This document shows positions 23,201 through 35,835 of a stretch of DNA of 64,000 nt, in pieces. The notes beneath the pieces are model-generated. The model made no database searches, was not told the DNA's origin, and worked only from the letters and a program-made list of their open reading frames with translations. The translations under genes and the position numbers were made by a program. Numbering within the stretch: the first letter of the stretch is position 1; every line of letters begins with the position of its first letter. The stretch is from Daphnia pulex. Taxonomy: Eukaryota; Arthropoda; Branchiopoda; Diplostraca; Daphniidae. The stretch spans positions 4,092,001 through 4,156,000 of the forward strand of contig NC_060026.1 of assembly GCF_021134715.1 (NCBI RefSeq). Reading direction: 5' to 3'.

Positions 23201-26200
23201 GTGATGGGGTGCAACGAACTCACAGGTTGAAAGCAAAAGCGGGAGCAAAAGGCGTTTCTCACCAAGTCACCATTTTCAAACTGTTTTCCATAACTGACAA
23301 CCGCTCTTGTAACTTTCCGATCAACTATATATACGTCTACGTGTAAATATAGTTTGAAACAAGCTGTATAGGCCTATCCAATATGAGTTGGATAAAGTCG
23401 CCGCCGACCGTCTCCGTGGTGATAAATTGGACACCGTCTTTCGATGGTGATAAATGTACAGTCATGAGTCGACGACCTTTTCAACAACCCCAAAGTTTCT
23501 CCTGCAAAGCATCTGCTGTCTTCTAGGAGCTGCTTCTGTCAGAATTGTCAGAAATTGCTTGGCTTCTCGGAAAGTCGTCTGCTGCGTGGGCGGCCCAGAC
23601 ATCATCTCACCAGAGCAGCAAAATGTGCACTTCATCTTTCGATTTGTATATTTATTTTGTGGATAGATAATAAGTGTAAGGAACTAATTATCATTTGATA
23701 ATTGGGATTTTATCTGTATATTATTTTTACAAATGAGTACTATGTACACAGTGTGGTTGTTTATTTGTTTAAAGTCCGATCAGCTCATCAGTACATGGTG
23801 CGTTCATAATTGACATAATTCAAGCCAGGAAGCTGAAAGTCAAACACAGAAATCCGAGGGAAATTTCTAGAACTGATTAGAACAACCGCAGTTCTGCAAA
23901 ACATCCATGACGAGGGACATATTATTAAGCGAAAATGAAAGAGAGGCGCATGAGGTCCATTTCCGTGACGTCATTCTCGGTCGTATTTTCCCTATATCAA
24001 TTTCCGAAGTTCTTCATGTGTATAGTCTTAATATCATAGATGCACTTGGCATGAATCACGATTCCACCGTTTGGTGGAATATGGCCATGAGGGGCCACGT
24101 TAAAAGGGCCAAAAAACGGCCAAGTATACTATAGAATAGTTTGGGTGGGTACTGTATGCAAATGGAAAGTGGATAAGGTGTTGCGTCATCTAGAGAACCC
24201 AATGTCAAAGAGGGTAAGATTTCACTTAATTTATGACTCCGCTCCGGGCTCCGCTCGAAACAAAGGCGCCCTAGCTCGGTGTTCCGGATATTGTTGAACA
24301 ACACGATGGAGTGGTATACAATATCAAAAAAGAAATAATTACAACAGAGAAATACGAGTAGGCTGACTAATGTGGTCCTTACAGACGATTTCGACAGGAT
24401 TTCAACGGAGTTCGATTACTAAGTAGCTTTGCATGACAGCTTACAGAAAGTACAAATTAGCTCTGTGCAATAGCTCTAATAGCTCTATAAGAGCTATTGG
24501 CCAGTGGTTTCACTGATTGTACCTTGACTCATAAAAAAATAAGACTCATAAATAATAATTTCAATATAAGTCTAATGAAACTATACTAAATATTCGAAAA
24601 TATATCCAACGAAGAGTTGGAATGCTTGAAATAATTATCTTTTAAACATTTCATAATTTGCTGTTATAAATATGCCCCTTCCGCTCCACTCTCCAGCTGG
24701 CATTATAAATTAGATGTTGCGAAAATTCGAATCCAGATGTGATAGCGCTGTTATTTCAGACCATTTACTGGTGTACGTAAATGTTGTGATTTCAAACCGA
24801 TAAGTAAACCTCGTTTTGGCAATGAAACTTATAATTGATAATAACTTTTTTATGACAGAGGAAACCACCCGATTACAAAAATTAAAAATTGAGCCATGTC
24901 TGCGATCTTGTGAAATCTGATCTCTCGTAACGCGTCGTAACGTTGATTCCATTTTATAATTAAATCATTTTTCCTCATTTTATTTTCCAGTCTCAATTTC
25001 ACGCCGTACTGTCGAATATTAGTGGACGCGTGTGTTGGCTGGCTGCCGACAAATATCATCAGCATGCGATGTTATTTCGAGACTAGTAGACTAGTAGACG
25101 CAGTAGCTAGCGTGTCCAAATCTAATAACGTTGAATTATTTTTATTTATTATTATTATTGTCACGCTGCGTCTGATCAGAGCAATAATCGAGCGGCTATC
25201 AGAAACCTTCGCCGTTCACCCGAGAAGATATCAATCCATTTCTGAAATCTATAAGCGAGCGATGATGAAAGGCTCGGAATAGAACTGGCAAAGGGAAACG
25301 ATTTCACAAATAAAAAATACCACGACTAATCTAGAAGGCGCTTTTTCTCCGAAAGGTCAAATGGGTGTCATCGATTTATTCCGGTATTAGACTATTAGGT
25401 ATACGATACATGCATATAGCAATACGAGCTCGAGTCAAAAATCGTATCCTGAATAGATACGTACTGTAAGTTCCCGTCAGACAGCAAAAATAATACCAGT
25501 GCGTTCTTAGCGGTTCATAGACACAACATATCGCATACTGTAAATAAATCTTGTATGTTAATTTAATACTCTGTGAATGCACAGTTCCGTTGGAGATGTC
25601 AGACGTGCATTATATAGAGTGCGTGTATATAGCTTATTGTGAACCCAATAAAATAACCGACTTTCATAGCGGGCGGAAGCAATATATATATAGGAGCGAT
25701 TCCCATGCATCACTCGATAGACACGGTTGAAATCATATCGAGTTGATACCGTCGAGACGCTTGAAACGCTATTGAAACCATTATATAGGCTCTTCTCCTG
25801 TTCGAACAATAAAAAAGCCTCGCGTGACCAGATGAAGGCTGATTTCAAATAAGCCAAAAGGTCGGTAGCCGGCCGGCCCTCTTTATATGGCGGGAATGTC
25901 CAGCGGATGTCTAGCATATACTGTTTCCTCCTTTACATATTATTCGCCATTCAAATGAGCATCTCGCAATCAACGGCGGAGTCATCGATCAAATAAAAGG
26001 AATTGCGGTTGGGCGCTTGACGACGAGGTGATTCAGTTTCCTATGTACATCATTATACTTGCGCGATCTATTCCCGCCATCCTCGGGCAATGTTACACAT
26101 CCTGAAGGTCAGCTTCCAGTCGCCCGCCCGCCCTCGTCATGCAAGCTTGCTGGCCTAACGGCGGGCGGCAGCATGACGCCATTGACGCCCTGATTCGAGA

Positions 26201-28487
26201 ATTGACGTATGCTGATCCTTTTGCCACGGATTATTTATCTACTATTACTGCTGTTAAGGAACATCGTGATTTTTCACATTTTATTCACGCGGGTTATTAT
26301 ATTGCGTTTGCTTATACAGAAGTGAAATTTACTACTATCAAGTTCATATTTTCTCTAGTCAGTTATTTGTAATCTCGAAAACTCGGATTCATTATAAAAA
26401 CATGTTTGCGTGTGTATAAACTATAAAGCCATATCGTCCAAACAGATTTTCTCACAACAGCGAGCACAACAGGCCTGCATTAGGTCATTCAGGGTTTATT
26501 TCGAAGGTTATAGGTGCCCTGCAGATCCCAAAATCAAAGGATAATGTAGATGATGACGCAGGCTGTTTAATAAGGCGAGCTGAACATAATATACTTCAAG
26601 AAACCGGAAACTCGATTAGTTATCTTAAATATTTACTTTCTTTTTTGTTTTTCAATGTAGATTTATTTTCACGCCTGACGTCCTCAATATTTTCAAGATT
26701 ATCCCAAGCCTCGTTTCCTTTCAGGCATCGTAACAGCCAGGTCAGTGTCGTCCGACCGGCACAATTTTCTCCGGGCTGTTTCAAGCGACGCCAGAACCAG
26801 TCCCGCACTCCCGCTCGTCCAAAGTTATGTAACAATAACAAATAAACATATCGGTTGATTGTGGCTCGCAATCACACGGCTGTTGAGGCAACCGAAAAGG
26901 ATATAAAGCAGTTAAAAGGCAGCACCATATCTCCGCGCCAGCACGAAATCATATACTGTAAACAAGCCGCAGCTTTCTTGTCACGGTCGGTTTAAGCAAG
27001 TGGAATTAATGGTCTGCGCCCGTTTCGACATGTAATACGCAAACCAAAACAACCAGCACGTCTGGATGAAACCAGAAAAAAAAAAACGAAATTCCAGCAG
27101 CCGGGAGTAAACGGATCCTTAAACTAAATATGTGTCTACACACACACACACACACACACAGCACACACACAAATAGAATTATTTTTGTTATCGACACGTA
27201 TTATTTTTTTTCAGTAGCTACTTTATTTGGATAAGACATGCTTAGCTGTCGTGAGAAAAATTTTGGTATAGTATAAAAAGTAGTCTGTGATGTTGTGAAC
27301 TCGATTAACGGAGAGCGGTATCATTTCAGATGATTTGATTTCCCCTGTCTCGACTATAGACACCCAACACAGGCAGCACGGGGTGTGGGTCAGTGCGGTC
27401 AGGCGGTATACTTTACACGCAACAGAATGAACTATTCAAGGAGATCTACATTTCAACCTACATAGGTTGGGTTGTTGTCACAGTTGGAAAATATTACATT
27501 TCATCTTTCCTTTCCAGTGTAAATTTAAATTTCACAATTTTGGGTTTTTGTAAGGCCCTCAACGGTCCGGTGCAACCGTTCGGTTGCCGGGACCGGTCAC
27601 CCCCTGAAAAAATCCTAAAAATTTCGGACCGGGCCACAGCAACGCTATTTGACATCAGATCTTCTAAAAAAGATGAAAACATGTTTAGAGAAAAGGCTAA
27701 AAAACATTTCCCAGCCCGCCTAGACCTGATTTCGTTTATTTGGCGGGGTTGTGGCTTCATTCGATGTAATCCATTATCCCGCTAGGGGGCTCGTTGGCTT
27801 AGACGGTTATTGTGTAGTTACTGTTTTTTGTGTTTGGTTAGGTTATTTAACGATTTTAGGGAGTATTTGAATATTTCATTCGGATTGAGAAAGTCATTAC
27901 AAATGTTTCTGTTTTGCGCACAACAAGCTTCTCTATTTGCTCAATTTTAAACCGACGCAACCGCGCACACCGAACCGAATCGTAAGTAATTGGGTGATTT
28001 ACTATTTCTGAGGGAAATTCCCAAAACATTACGAAAACTTACGAACAGGTAATTCATGACAGATGACAGATACGTTGGTTTTCTTAACCTAGCGGGCAGA
28101 CAAGTGGGCCACTGACCAAGTCCGTCTCCACTATCTCCTGTTAAAGTTGCATCACATAAAGTAAATAATATTAAAAATTAAACATGGCATTACTAGTACA
28201 AGAAAATGTTGTTCACACTGGATAAATAGTACATAAAACTACAAATTCACAAACACAGTCATATTGTTTGTTTAATTTAAAATATTAAACTTAAGTAAAA
28301 GAAAAACATTTAAAAGAAAATTTCACGTGTAGGACTAATCTGTTATCTTAGTGAAATAACAGATAGGCAGTATATTATATCAAGTTTCTTTTTTTTTCAT
28401 ACACTGATGATCATACTGACCATATGACTGAGTCCCATGCTGTTGAGATTTCACTTCGCGACCATTATACACTAATATAGATCCTCT
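17251..28487. other. Gene-poor intergenic interval
   Basis: About 11 kb without a frame that matches any family I know. Open frames are short (under about 130 codons), AT-rich and without consistent splice partners. Local structure includes a 9-bp stem with a 3-bp loop at 24478-24498, a GC-rich inverted repeat at 26122-26169 around a GCAAGCTTGC palindrome, CA repeats at 27137-27170, and an imperfect GC-rich hairpin near 27563-27595 followed by an A-box-like TGGCTTAGACGG near 27795. It may hold regulatory DNA or non-coding RNA. Confidence 0.45.
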
Positions 28488-28493
28488 TTTATT
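28488..28493 (-). terminator. Poly(A) signal of the DBT gene
   Basis: AATAAA on the minus strand, about 72 bp after the DBT stop codon. Confidence 0.55.
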
Positions 28494-28564
28494 AAATTTA
28501 GAAACGTACCCTTCCGCCAGGAGGACACGGATTGTAGAGTACTTCATTATTAGTATTTGAATAT

Positions 28565-30608
28565 TCATTTCAAGTCTAAGATCATAATGCTGGGATTTTC
28601 TAGATAAGCCTTCCACAAATTGGAAAATCGCGCCATTGAGGCGCCATCAATCACTCGATGGTCAGCAGACCAACTAACTTGCATGATGGATGCTCTCACC
28701 ACCTCACCTTTGTTGTTGAAACGAGGAAGTACCTAAACAATTCAATACTACTGAATCATCTGAATAATTAAAGGTTGCCGAAATTTAAAAACTACCTGGA
28801 CACGTCCTATTGCTCCAATAGCAACCTCCGGCGGCATAATGACGGGTTTGGCATAAGTTCCTCCTATCTGAAATTAAAAGGGAAAACGTTTTAAACGAGG
28901 AATTTATAAAAAGTAATCAATAAAATATATTAAGAGATTTATATCCAACCGATCCAATGTTGGATAAGGTGAAAGTTCCACCGGTTAAATCTGCAGTGCC
29001 CAAAACTCCTTTATTGCCTAGCTCCTGCAGCCTGGCTAGTTCGATAGCAACATCCATCACAGACAATGATTGGACATTTTTTACATTCGGCACAATTAAA
29101 CCGAGACTCGTATCCATGGCAAATCCAATATTATGAGAGGCTCTAAATAAAAGAAGTTCAATAATTATTTACGTGAGAAAGAAACTTTTTTTTTTTTTTT
29201 TGGTTACATACTTGTAAGTAATATTTTCGCAAGCTTCGTCAACCGAAGCATTAAGAACTGGGAACTGTTGCAGAGCCATGGATGCAGCTTTAATGAAGAA
29301 TGGCATGAAAGACAACTTAATGCCTCGCTCTTTAACCATTGGATTCTCTTTCAGAGAATGTCTCAGCGTAGCCATTGATGTCATGTCAATTTCATCACAA
29401 TAACCAAAATGAGGAATTCGCTTTAAAAAATAAATATCTTGAAAATTATGAACCGAAAATATGAACGTGAAATCTCTTGATCATACCAGTGCATTAGTCA
29501 TGGACTTTGCCATAGCCTTCTTAAATCCTTTAATCGACTCAGTGCGGTCCACTCCAACCGGACAGGCTGGTCTCACTTGCTGTGGGCTTTTTGTTGAAGG
29601 CGACGGCTGTTGGGAGGTAGCTGCAACAGGTTTAGGTTGTTCCTGGGGCGCCTGTTGTTTAGCTTTCGGGGCGCTCTTAGAGCTACGAAGAGTTTCAATG
29701 TGCCGAAGCATATCTTCCTTCAAGATACGTCCGTCTCTCCCACTTCCTTGTACATCTCGTAGATTTATCTATAATATTAAAACCAAGTTTTACTGACAGA
29801 ATTTCTATTAAAGTTCAGTCGCTAAAACATACCTTATGATCACTGGCCATTTTTCTAACAGATGGTGTTGTCAATACCTTTTCTGCTGGAAGTTCTAGAG
29901 TATCCAAACTCTCGTCTTCTCTTTCACCGAGGGGTATGGCATCTTTTTCTTGCAACTCTTCAACAGGCTCTTCTAAAAAAAAAAACTATAAGCAACACAA
30001 AATCAAGTGAAACAAGAATCACTGTTTTTTGTACCTGTGACTGAACCACTGACTTCTATATCTACCAATGGTGTACCCACTTTGGCCATATCGTCTGTAG
30101 CATAATGCAACTTGCTAATGATTCCATCATAGCGACTGGTAATGGTAACTGATGCTTTGTCACTCTGAACTTCACAGATGGGGTCAAACTGAGCCACTTT
30201 ATCACCTTCCTTGACATACCTTTAGAATTGATTTCAATCTCATATAAATACAGTGAACAATAAATGTTAAACAAAGACTATTACCATTCTTTAACCGTAA
30301 CTTCCGTGATTCCCTCTCCAATATCTGAAAGTTTGAAGGGTACTTTCTCTCCATAAAAAGGTTTCGAAGAATGAAAAAATCTAGTAGTTATTGGATGAAA
30401 TTGTTCGACGTGACCGCAGGGTCCGAAACGAGAAATAAGCAATGGAACGGCATTGTATTGCAATCGTGATTTCTAGGTGTTATTTAAAACGGGATAAATT
30501 TTTAAATTATTCTATCGAATCTAGTTGACAAATTAAAAATCTAATTACCAGGTAGAACAACTTATGTTGTCGAAAACTACAAACAATTCGTCGTGAAGCA
30601 GAAGCCAT
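28565..30608 (-). CDS. DBT: Branched-chain alpha-keto acid dehydrogenase E2 (dihydrolipoamide branched-chain transacylase)
   Basis: Nine exons: 30608-30549, 30472-30285, 30219-30035, 29972-29833, 29768-29487, 29420-29212, 29142-28950, 28867-28796 and 28732-28565, giving 498 aa in unbroken phase. The protein forms the core of the mitochondrial complex that breaks down valine, leucine and isoleucine keto acids and transfers the acyl group from its lipoyl arm to CoA. A basic presequence (about 1-60) is followed by the lipoyl domain (about 63-140; lipoyl lysine 104 in EVQSDKASV). Next come the E3-binding domain (around VRKMASDHK ... [12 protein letters not shown]), a Pro/Gln/Ala linker, and the catalytic domain with [21 protein letters not shown] and the active-site HRVIDG (His468, Asp472). 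The protein ends in ILDLK. Length is close to the human protein. The start codon follows the short 5' UTR, and the gene lies 237 bp downstream of PUM3 on the same strand. Confidence 0.95.
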
Positions 30609-30801
30609 GTTTACTCGCAGAGGAAAAATTCTACACTTATCACGTCCGACGGAGAGAAGATGGCGCTGAGCACACACTTATATTTATTGAAATTATTTAT
30701 AAAATAATAATTTAAAATAAATAAATTTGCAAATATGGCAACACAAAATTCTTATTTGTTTTAAATTAAAAAAAAAATACAAAATGTTCCAGAAATTATT
30801 T

Positions 30802-30807
30802 TTTATT
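30802..30807 (-). terminator. Poly(A) signal of the PUM3 gene
   Basis: AATAAA on the minus strand, about 40 bp after the PUM3 stop codon. Confidence 0.55.
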
Positions 30808-30845
30808 CCAATGATTTTTTTTCGATTACAGTTCAACAGTGAAGT

Positions 30846-33213
30846 CTAGATTGGTTCCAACTTCGCCAATTTGGAATCAAGGATGTCAGAGCCTTTGTTG
30901 GTTTGTTTTTGTAGAAATTTCCTCAAATTTTTAAGTTTTTCTAAAACTGCTTGTATGACACTGTCAATTTCGGTTTCAACCATTCCAACGAGCAAGAAAG
31001 AACCGCGATTGCAGCTTAGCCAACCTTTAATCTCATCAGAGTCTACTTCATCGATGATTGCCTGGCTAAAATAGGGAGGTTGCGTTCGTAGCTTGTCAAA
31101 CTGAATTAGCTTTTTAACCGTCATATGAACAGCCGACTGTTCAACCCAATATTGAACTTTTTCGCCACTAGAGCTAAACGCGTTTCTCAGATCTTGGTCG
31201 AGTGGGTTACCAATAACTGAAGCCACTGCTTTAAAAGCAGCTTGCAATTCTTCCCCGACGCAAAATTTGAGAATGGAGCCAAGAACAAGACAGTTTTTGC
31301 TATCTTTCAACCACATTTCAGGTTCGTGTGAGACAGCTTCCAACCAGGAAGGGGAGGCATACTGGAGAAGTTCCTTGTGACGAGTTTCCATATCTTTCTT
31401 GCTGTTGGGATTACCGTCTCCTTGCTTCAATATGTCAATAATCTGTGGATGGGTGAACTTGGGATCGCGGCCAGCAAGCAAGTACATGACAACCTTTCGG
31501 CCGTGCTCGTGAACAGCAATCTCTCTCCAGTTGGTAGCAATTTCTGTGACAATAGCTTTGGCAACGAGTTTGGTGTCATCCACGGAATCGAAAAGCGCCA
31601 TCAGCACCATGTGGCCGTGCTCCTCTAAGCAGATCTTGGTTACGTGACCTTTGAAACTTTTGATGATATCCTATATAATTTTCAATAGACAGGCGGGTGA
31701 GATATAATTTCGAACACAAAATAAATAAAATTTAAATTTACCTTTCGATCTTTTTGGGTACCATACCAGAGGCACGTCATTCCAACTCGAGCTCCATCGC
31801 GAGTGTGCAAAACTTGAACGACTGCCTGACGAAGACTTTGGATCATTTCAGAGCGTTCATTCTCTTTGCAGTGAGTAAGGTACTCATTAGTCAAACGATG
31901 CAATAAACTGTGATTGAAGACACCTTTTCCAATTAAAAAATCGATTAGACGGTTGAATACAATCGAATATTGGTATCAAATCAACAAACCTTTGGCAATG
32001 ATTGGTTCGATGGCCTGGTTCATATGCTTTAGGAATACTTCTCTCTTCTCGGGATGTTTAGCCAGAGCGGCACTCAACGTAGTAATGGACTCATCTTTAA
32101 AAAGTTTAAATTCAGGTCCATAAAATTCCTGGCTCAGCAGAGCGCGTTGACTTGCGTTAGCCCAATCGTTGTATGCCGTTTCAACCACTTTGGAGGCGAA
32201 CTGATAAATAATAAAGAATTAATTAGCCAAATATTGAAATAAAGAAGATGGTGTTAAATAGATGCATACCTTGTGTTTCATAAGAAAAACAACTTTTCCG
32301 CTTAACGCAGTGATGACATAATTTCGCTGTTCCTTGTTACCATGGCGGAGAACTTTCATCAAGTAGAAATGTGCGTACTGTGATTTAGCCAAATTAACAG
32401 TATGGCTTTTAAGTTCATTGAATAAGGCATCTCTGATATCCTGAGATGATTTCTCAAACAAGCATTCAATAACTCTGGCTGTATCATGGGCAAAGACCAA
32501 CTAAAAGGAAAATTTAATTATACAATTTGTAATGAATTACAGCTTTTCATCAACTTTTCACTTACCTCTGCTGCATGAGTTTTGATCAATCCATAGAGAT
32601 CAGCACTAATGGAAAGTTGACGTTCTTTGGTAGTGTCTTCCCTTCTGAGTTCCTCCCAGAGCTTTTTGGCTTTAACAGACAGCAGATAGCGATTTTCATT
32701 CTCCTTGGTCTTTCGTTCAACTTTGAGTGCTTCTTTTTCCTTCTTCTTGAATACACTTGTCTGTTCTCCAACAGTCTTTTTGGCTTTCTTACCATTGACT
32801 TCTTCTCCTTCATGTTTTCTTTTAGGTGCTACCTTTGGTGCTGAGAAGCCAGGGATGACTACATCACTTGAAGACTCTGTTTCTTCAGTTTTCTTTGATT
32901 TCTTTGAGGGCTTGATAACTTCGAAATCTTCATTATCCACTTCCATTTTCTTGGACTTTTTCTCCTTTTTAACAACGACTTTCTCTTCTTCTTCTTCAAT
33001 GTTTTCTTCAGCATCAGCAGTTTTCTTTTTCTTTTTGAACATGTTTCCAACTTTACCGTAATCTTCTTCGACTACTTTATCATGTTTGACTTTTTTCTTG
33101 GCTTCTAACTGGTCGATGAGTTTGCTTTCTGAATGAGTGAAACCTGGGGCATCTGCTACGACAACTTGCTTCTTGGTTTTCTTGACAGCCGCTTTGTTAA
33201 TTTTGAGCGTCAT
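30846..33213 (-). CDS. PUM3: Pumilio homolog 3 / Puf6-like nucleolar RNA-binding protein
   Basis: Five exons: 33213-32566, 32500-32270, 32200-31990, 31923-31742 and 31670-30846, giving 698 aa. The family (yeast Puf6, human PUM3, fly Penguin) acts in the nucleolus in ribosome biogenesis. The first 200 residues are Lys- and Glu-rich, with nuclear-localisation-like runs and a KAKKLWEELRR helix that leads into the PUF-like repeats. Repeat-like helices include KSQYAHFYLMKVLRHGN, FASKVVETAYNDWANASQR, RDGARVGMTCLWYGTQKDRK and EHGHMVLMALFDSVDDTK. The C-terminal part (HPQIIDIL ... SHEPEMWLKD ... ILKFC) matches the CPL domain that marks this subfamily. It is slightly longer than the human protein because of the charged N terminus. 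The start ATG has an in-frame basic N terminus typical of the family. Confidence 0.93.
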
Positions 33214-34574
33214 TCTTGTACTTAAAAGTTCACAACTGTTTTAAACTTGATTAAATAACCTACGGTCAATCTCGAGAAAGAAAACAACGCGTTCGTACAG
33301 AAAACTATGGTAAACTTTAAGCAAAAAGTCAGCACGGCGCACGCAATATATTCCTGTCAAACACGTGGTTTGAGAATGCTTTCTGCTAAATTGTTGCCAG
33401 ATTGCTCTGCAGCTGAGCAAGTTTACGAAGGAAAATTTAAAAAATTTCTATTCAAAACAAACTTAACCATAAATACTTTTGTAATTAATTTTTAAAATTT
33501 AAATGACATTAATTTTGATTAATCAAAGGAGTCATAAAAACAGAGCTCTGATGCACCATATGACATTTGCGGGAAATTCAAAATCTATCATAATCAAAAG
33601 CTTATTTCCCACTTTCACATCATGAATGCACCACTACCGTGCCAAAGAAAATCGATTTGAATACATTTAAGATTTTGATCGAAAAATTTGCTAATAAACA
33701 AGCTTTCATTCCCCTTGTATCGACAGTGAACGTGCGACAGAGGGCAGTATGGCAGTATCATTCGCAGATTTGCCACTAGTGCCACTGCTACGTTAATCAT
33801 TTTTTAAATAATAAAAAAAAATGTATTAGTTAAGAGTTGTTTTTCTACGATTATCAGAATTTGTTCTATTTAAAAAGTAAACATACTAAATTTTATTATT
33901 TTCCATGATGGATGGGCAAGAACAGATTTAGATTTTCCGAGGCATTACGAAATACGTATCATATTGACTTGATTTTCGCTTAAGAATAGGCGAGCATTGT
34001 TCAACGCTGTCTTTATGAATTGAAAAAGAACTGGAGCCAAATGTGTCTATGTCTTATCAGAATACTTCATCTCACGCCGACTTCTCAATCGTTGCAAAGG
34101 CCATCAGTTATCAAGCCTTTTGCTTGTTATTTGGATCTTGCCCTTTGCTTCCAGAATTCTTATCATACCAGCAGTTCATAAGTTCATAGTAGTAGTAATT
34201 TGAAATAACGACACTTGAAAAAGATCGTAAGCAATTGAAATTTACGGGTTGAATATGTATTGTTTATTCGCATTCCTCAAGTTTTCACAGCTACATCACC
34301 AAATATAAAGTAGGCCACAAGTCAGACATAATATGGCTGGCGGAAACGATACACATTCTTGTGCACCATGCAATCATCCGTTTCCGCCTAATAGCCTTTT
34401 TCTCTCTAGGAATGATGAATCTTATTTTGAACCCATGTAATAACAAGAAGAGGTGATGTATGATATTTATCAATCTAGAAACTACAATAGGAGGCCAGAG
34501 TGGCAGGAGAAGTGGGGAAAAAAAAGACAAATTAAAGTTGCGGAATATCCGAGGTCAGGTAAAGAGGACAGAAT
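33214..34574. other. Intergenic, PUM3 5' flank and peroxiredoxin 3' flank
   Basis: No coding exon was recognised. The right-hand part contains the peroxiredoxin 3' UTR; a possible minus-strand AATAAA lies at 34263-34268. The PUM3 promoter should lie just above 33213, where no clear TATA box is visible. Confidence 0.45.
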
Positions 34575-35293
34575 CTATTCGTTAGAAGCCTCAAAGTATT
34601 CTTTGCTTCCAGCAGGATCAGCCTTCATGGATTTCTTGCCAGGAGTCCAGCCAGCAGGGCAAACTGAAATTGGCAAATGAACAAATTAAAGCAATGCTCA
34701 TATTGTGTCAAGGAATTATAAAAATTACCTTCTCCATGTTTGTCAGTGAATTGGAAAGCTTGGACTAGACGCAGAGTTTCATCAACGCTGCGACCGACAG
34801 GTAGATCATTAATGGTGACTTGACGGAGTCTCTGCTGCTCGTCGATGATGAAAAGGCCGCGGAAGGTGAGACCCTCGTCCTCCTTGTAAACTCCATACGA
34901 CTTGGAGATGGTGGCTGACTTGTCGGCCAAGAGAGGAATGTTGAGCGAGCCCAAACCACCTTGCTTGCGAGGAGTATTGACCCAGGCCAAATGACAAAAG
35001 TGGCTGTCGGTCGAGCAGGCAATTAGTTCGCAGTTGATTGCTCGGAACTCGTCAGCACGTTCGGAAAAGGCAATGATTTCAGTAGGGCAAACAAATGTGC
35101 TGCAAATAAAAATGAGATTTAGCATATGGCATATGGAACGAGCAGGTGAAGATGCTTACAAGTCAAGAGGGTAGAAGAACAAGATGACGTATTTGCCCTT
35201 GTAGTCTTCGAGTGAGATTTCCTTGAACTGTCCATCCACAACTGCGGTACCTTTGAAAATAGGGGCAGGTTTTTGCAAATCGGGGACTGGCAT
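34575..35293 (-). CDS. Typical 2-Cys peroxiredoxin (Prx1/Prx2 type)
   Basis: Three coding exons: 35293-35160, 35099-34729 and 34663-34575, giving 197 aa, the normal length. The enzyme reduces hydrogen peroxide and organic peroxides in the cytosol using thioredoxin. The peroxidatic cysteine is Cys49 in FVCPTE, and the resolving cysteine is Cys170 in VCPAGW. The GGLG motif and the C-terminal YF motif (EYFEASNE) are both present, and these mark the eukaryotic type that is sensitive to over-oxidation. The chosen start (MPVPDLQKP) follows a likely 5' UTR splice acceptor at about 35319, so an untranslated first exon probably lies further up. No signal or mitochondrial presequence is seen, so it is the cytosolic type. 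It could be named Prx1 or Prx2, and the sequence alone does not decide. Confidence 0.96.
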
Positions 35294-35766
35294 TTTCAAT
35301 TCAGAAACAACGAGGGACTGTTGAAAAAAAAAAGAGTTGGTTAGAAAAATGGCACAAGCAATACACGGTAAAAGTAGATAAGACTTGACAAATAAGCCTG
35401 TGACTGCTAGATTAACTGAACAAACAAATGTCACAATAACTACGCACTACTACCGGCAGGAAATATGGGAGCTAGGCAACGGGAGCTTCGATTGTGCCAA
35501 GTCACGTTACTCGTTTACGTAATCAAGACGAATACATCTTAAGTTTAATTCCAAAAGTCAACATGGAAAAAAGTATTAAACAATGTCAGAAATACATTCT
35601 TATCAAAAACTTAAAAAAAAACTTAAACTTAAATTAATTAAAAACTTGAAATATAAAAGCACGATACCGGCAAAGTGTTCAACTGGCTTCATAAATTGAC
35701 AGACGAATGGCAAGAAGACGATTCTAGAATGTCTTACAAAGAGGACGTGAAACGCCGCTAGGGGTA
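35294..35766 (-). other. Peroxiredoxin 5' UTR and promoter region
   Basis: The interval runs from the peroxiredoxin start to the 3' end of the BED-like gene. It includes a probable 5' UTR intron with its acceptor near 35319 and a TCAGTTAAT initiator-like site near 35410-35420 on the minus strand. No separate gene is visible. Confidence 0.35.
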
Positions 35767-35772
35767 TTTATT
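35767..35772 (-). terminator. Poly(A) signal of the BED-finger-like gene
   Basis: AATAAA on the minus strand, about 65 bp after the stop codon at 35836. It supports the unspliced C terminus. Confidence 0.5.
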
Positions 35773-35835
35773 ATTTAAGCAAAGGGGAGCAGCGGTGAAA
35801 GGAACAAGAAAAGAAAGCTGTACAGCAGCGCCAAA

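Noticed and set aside
27393-27785. 130-codon plus-strand frame, considered as a transposon remnant protein
   Set aside because: No reverse transcriptase, transposase or other motif could be seen. It overlaps a GC-rich hairpin and an antisense frame.
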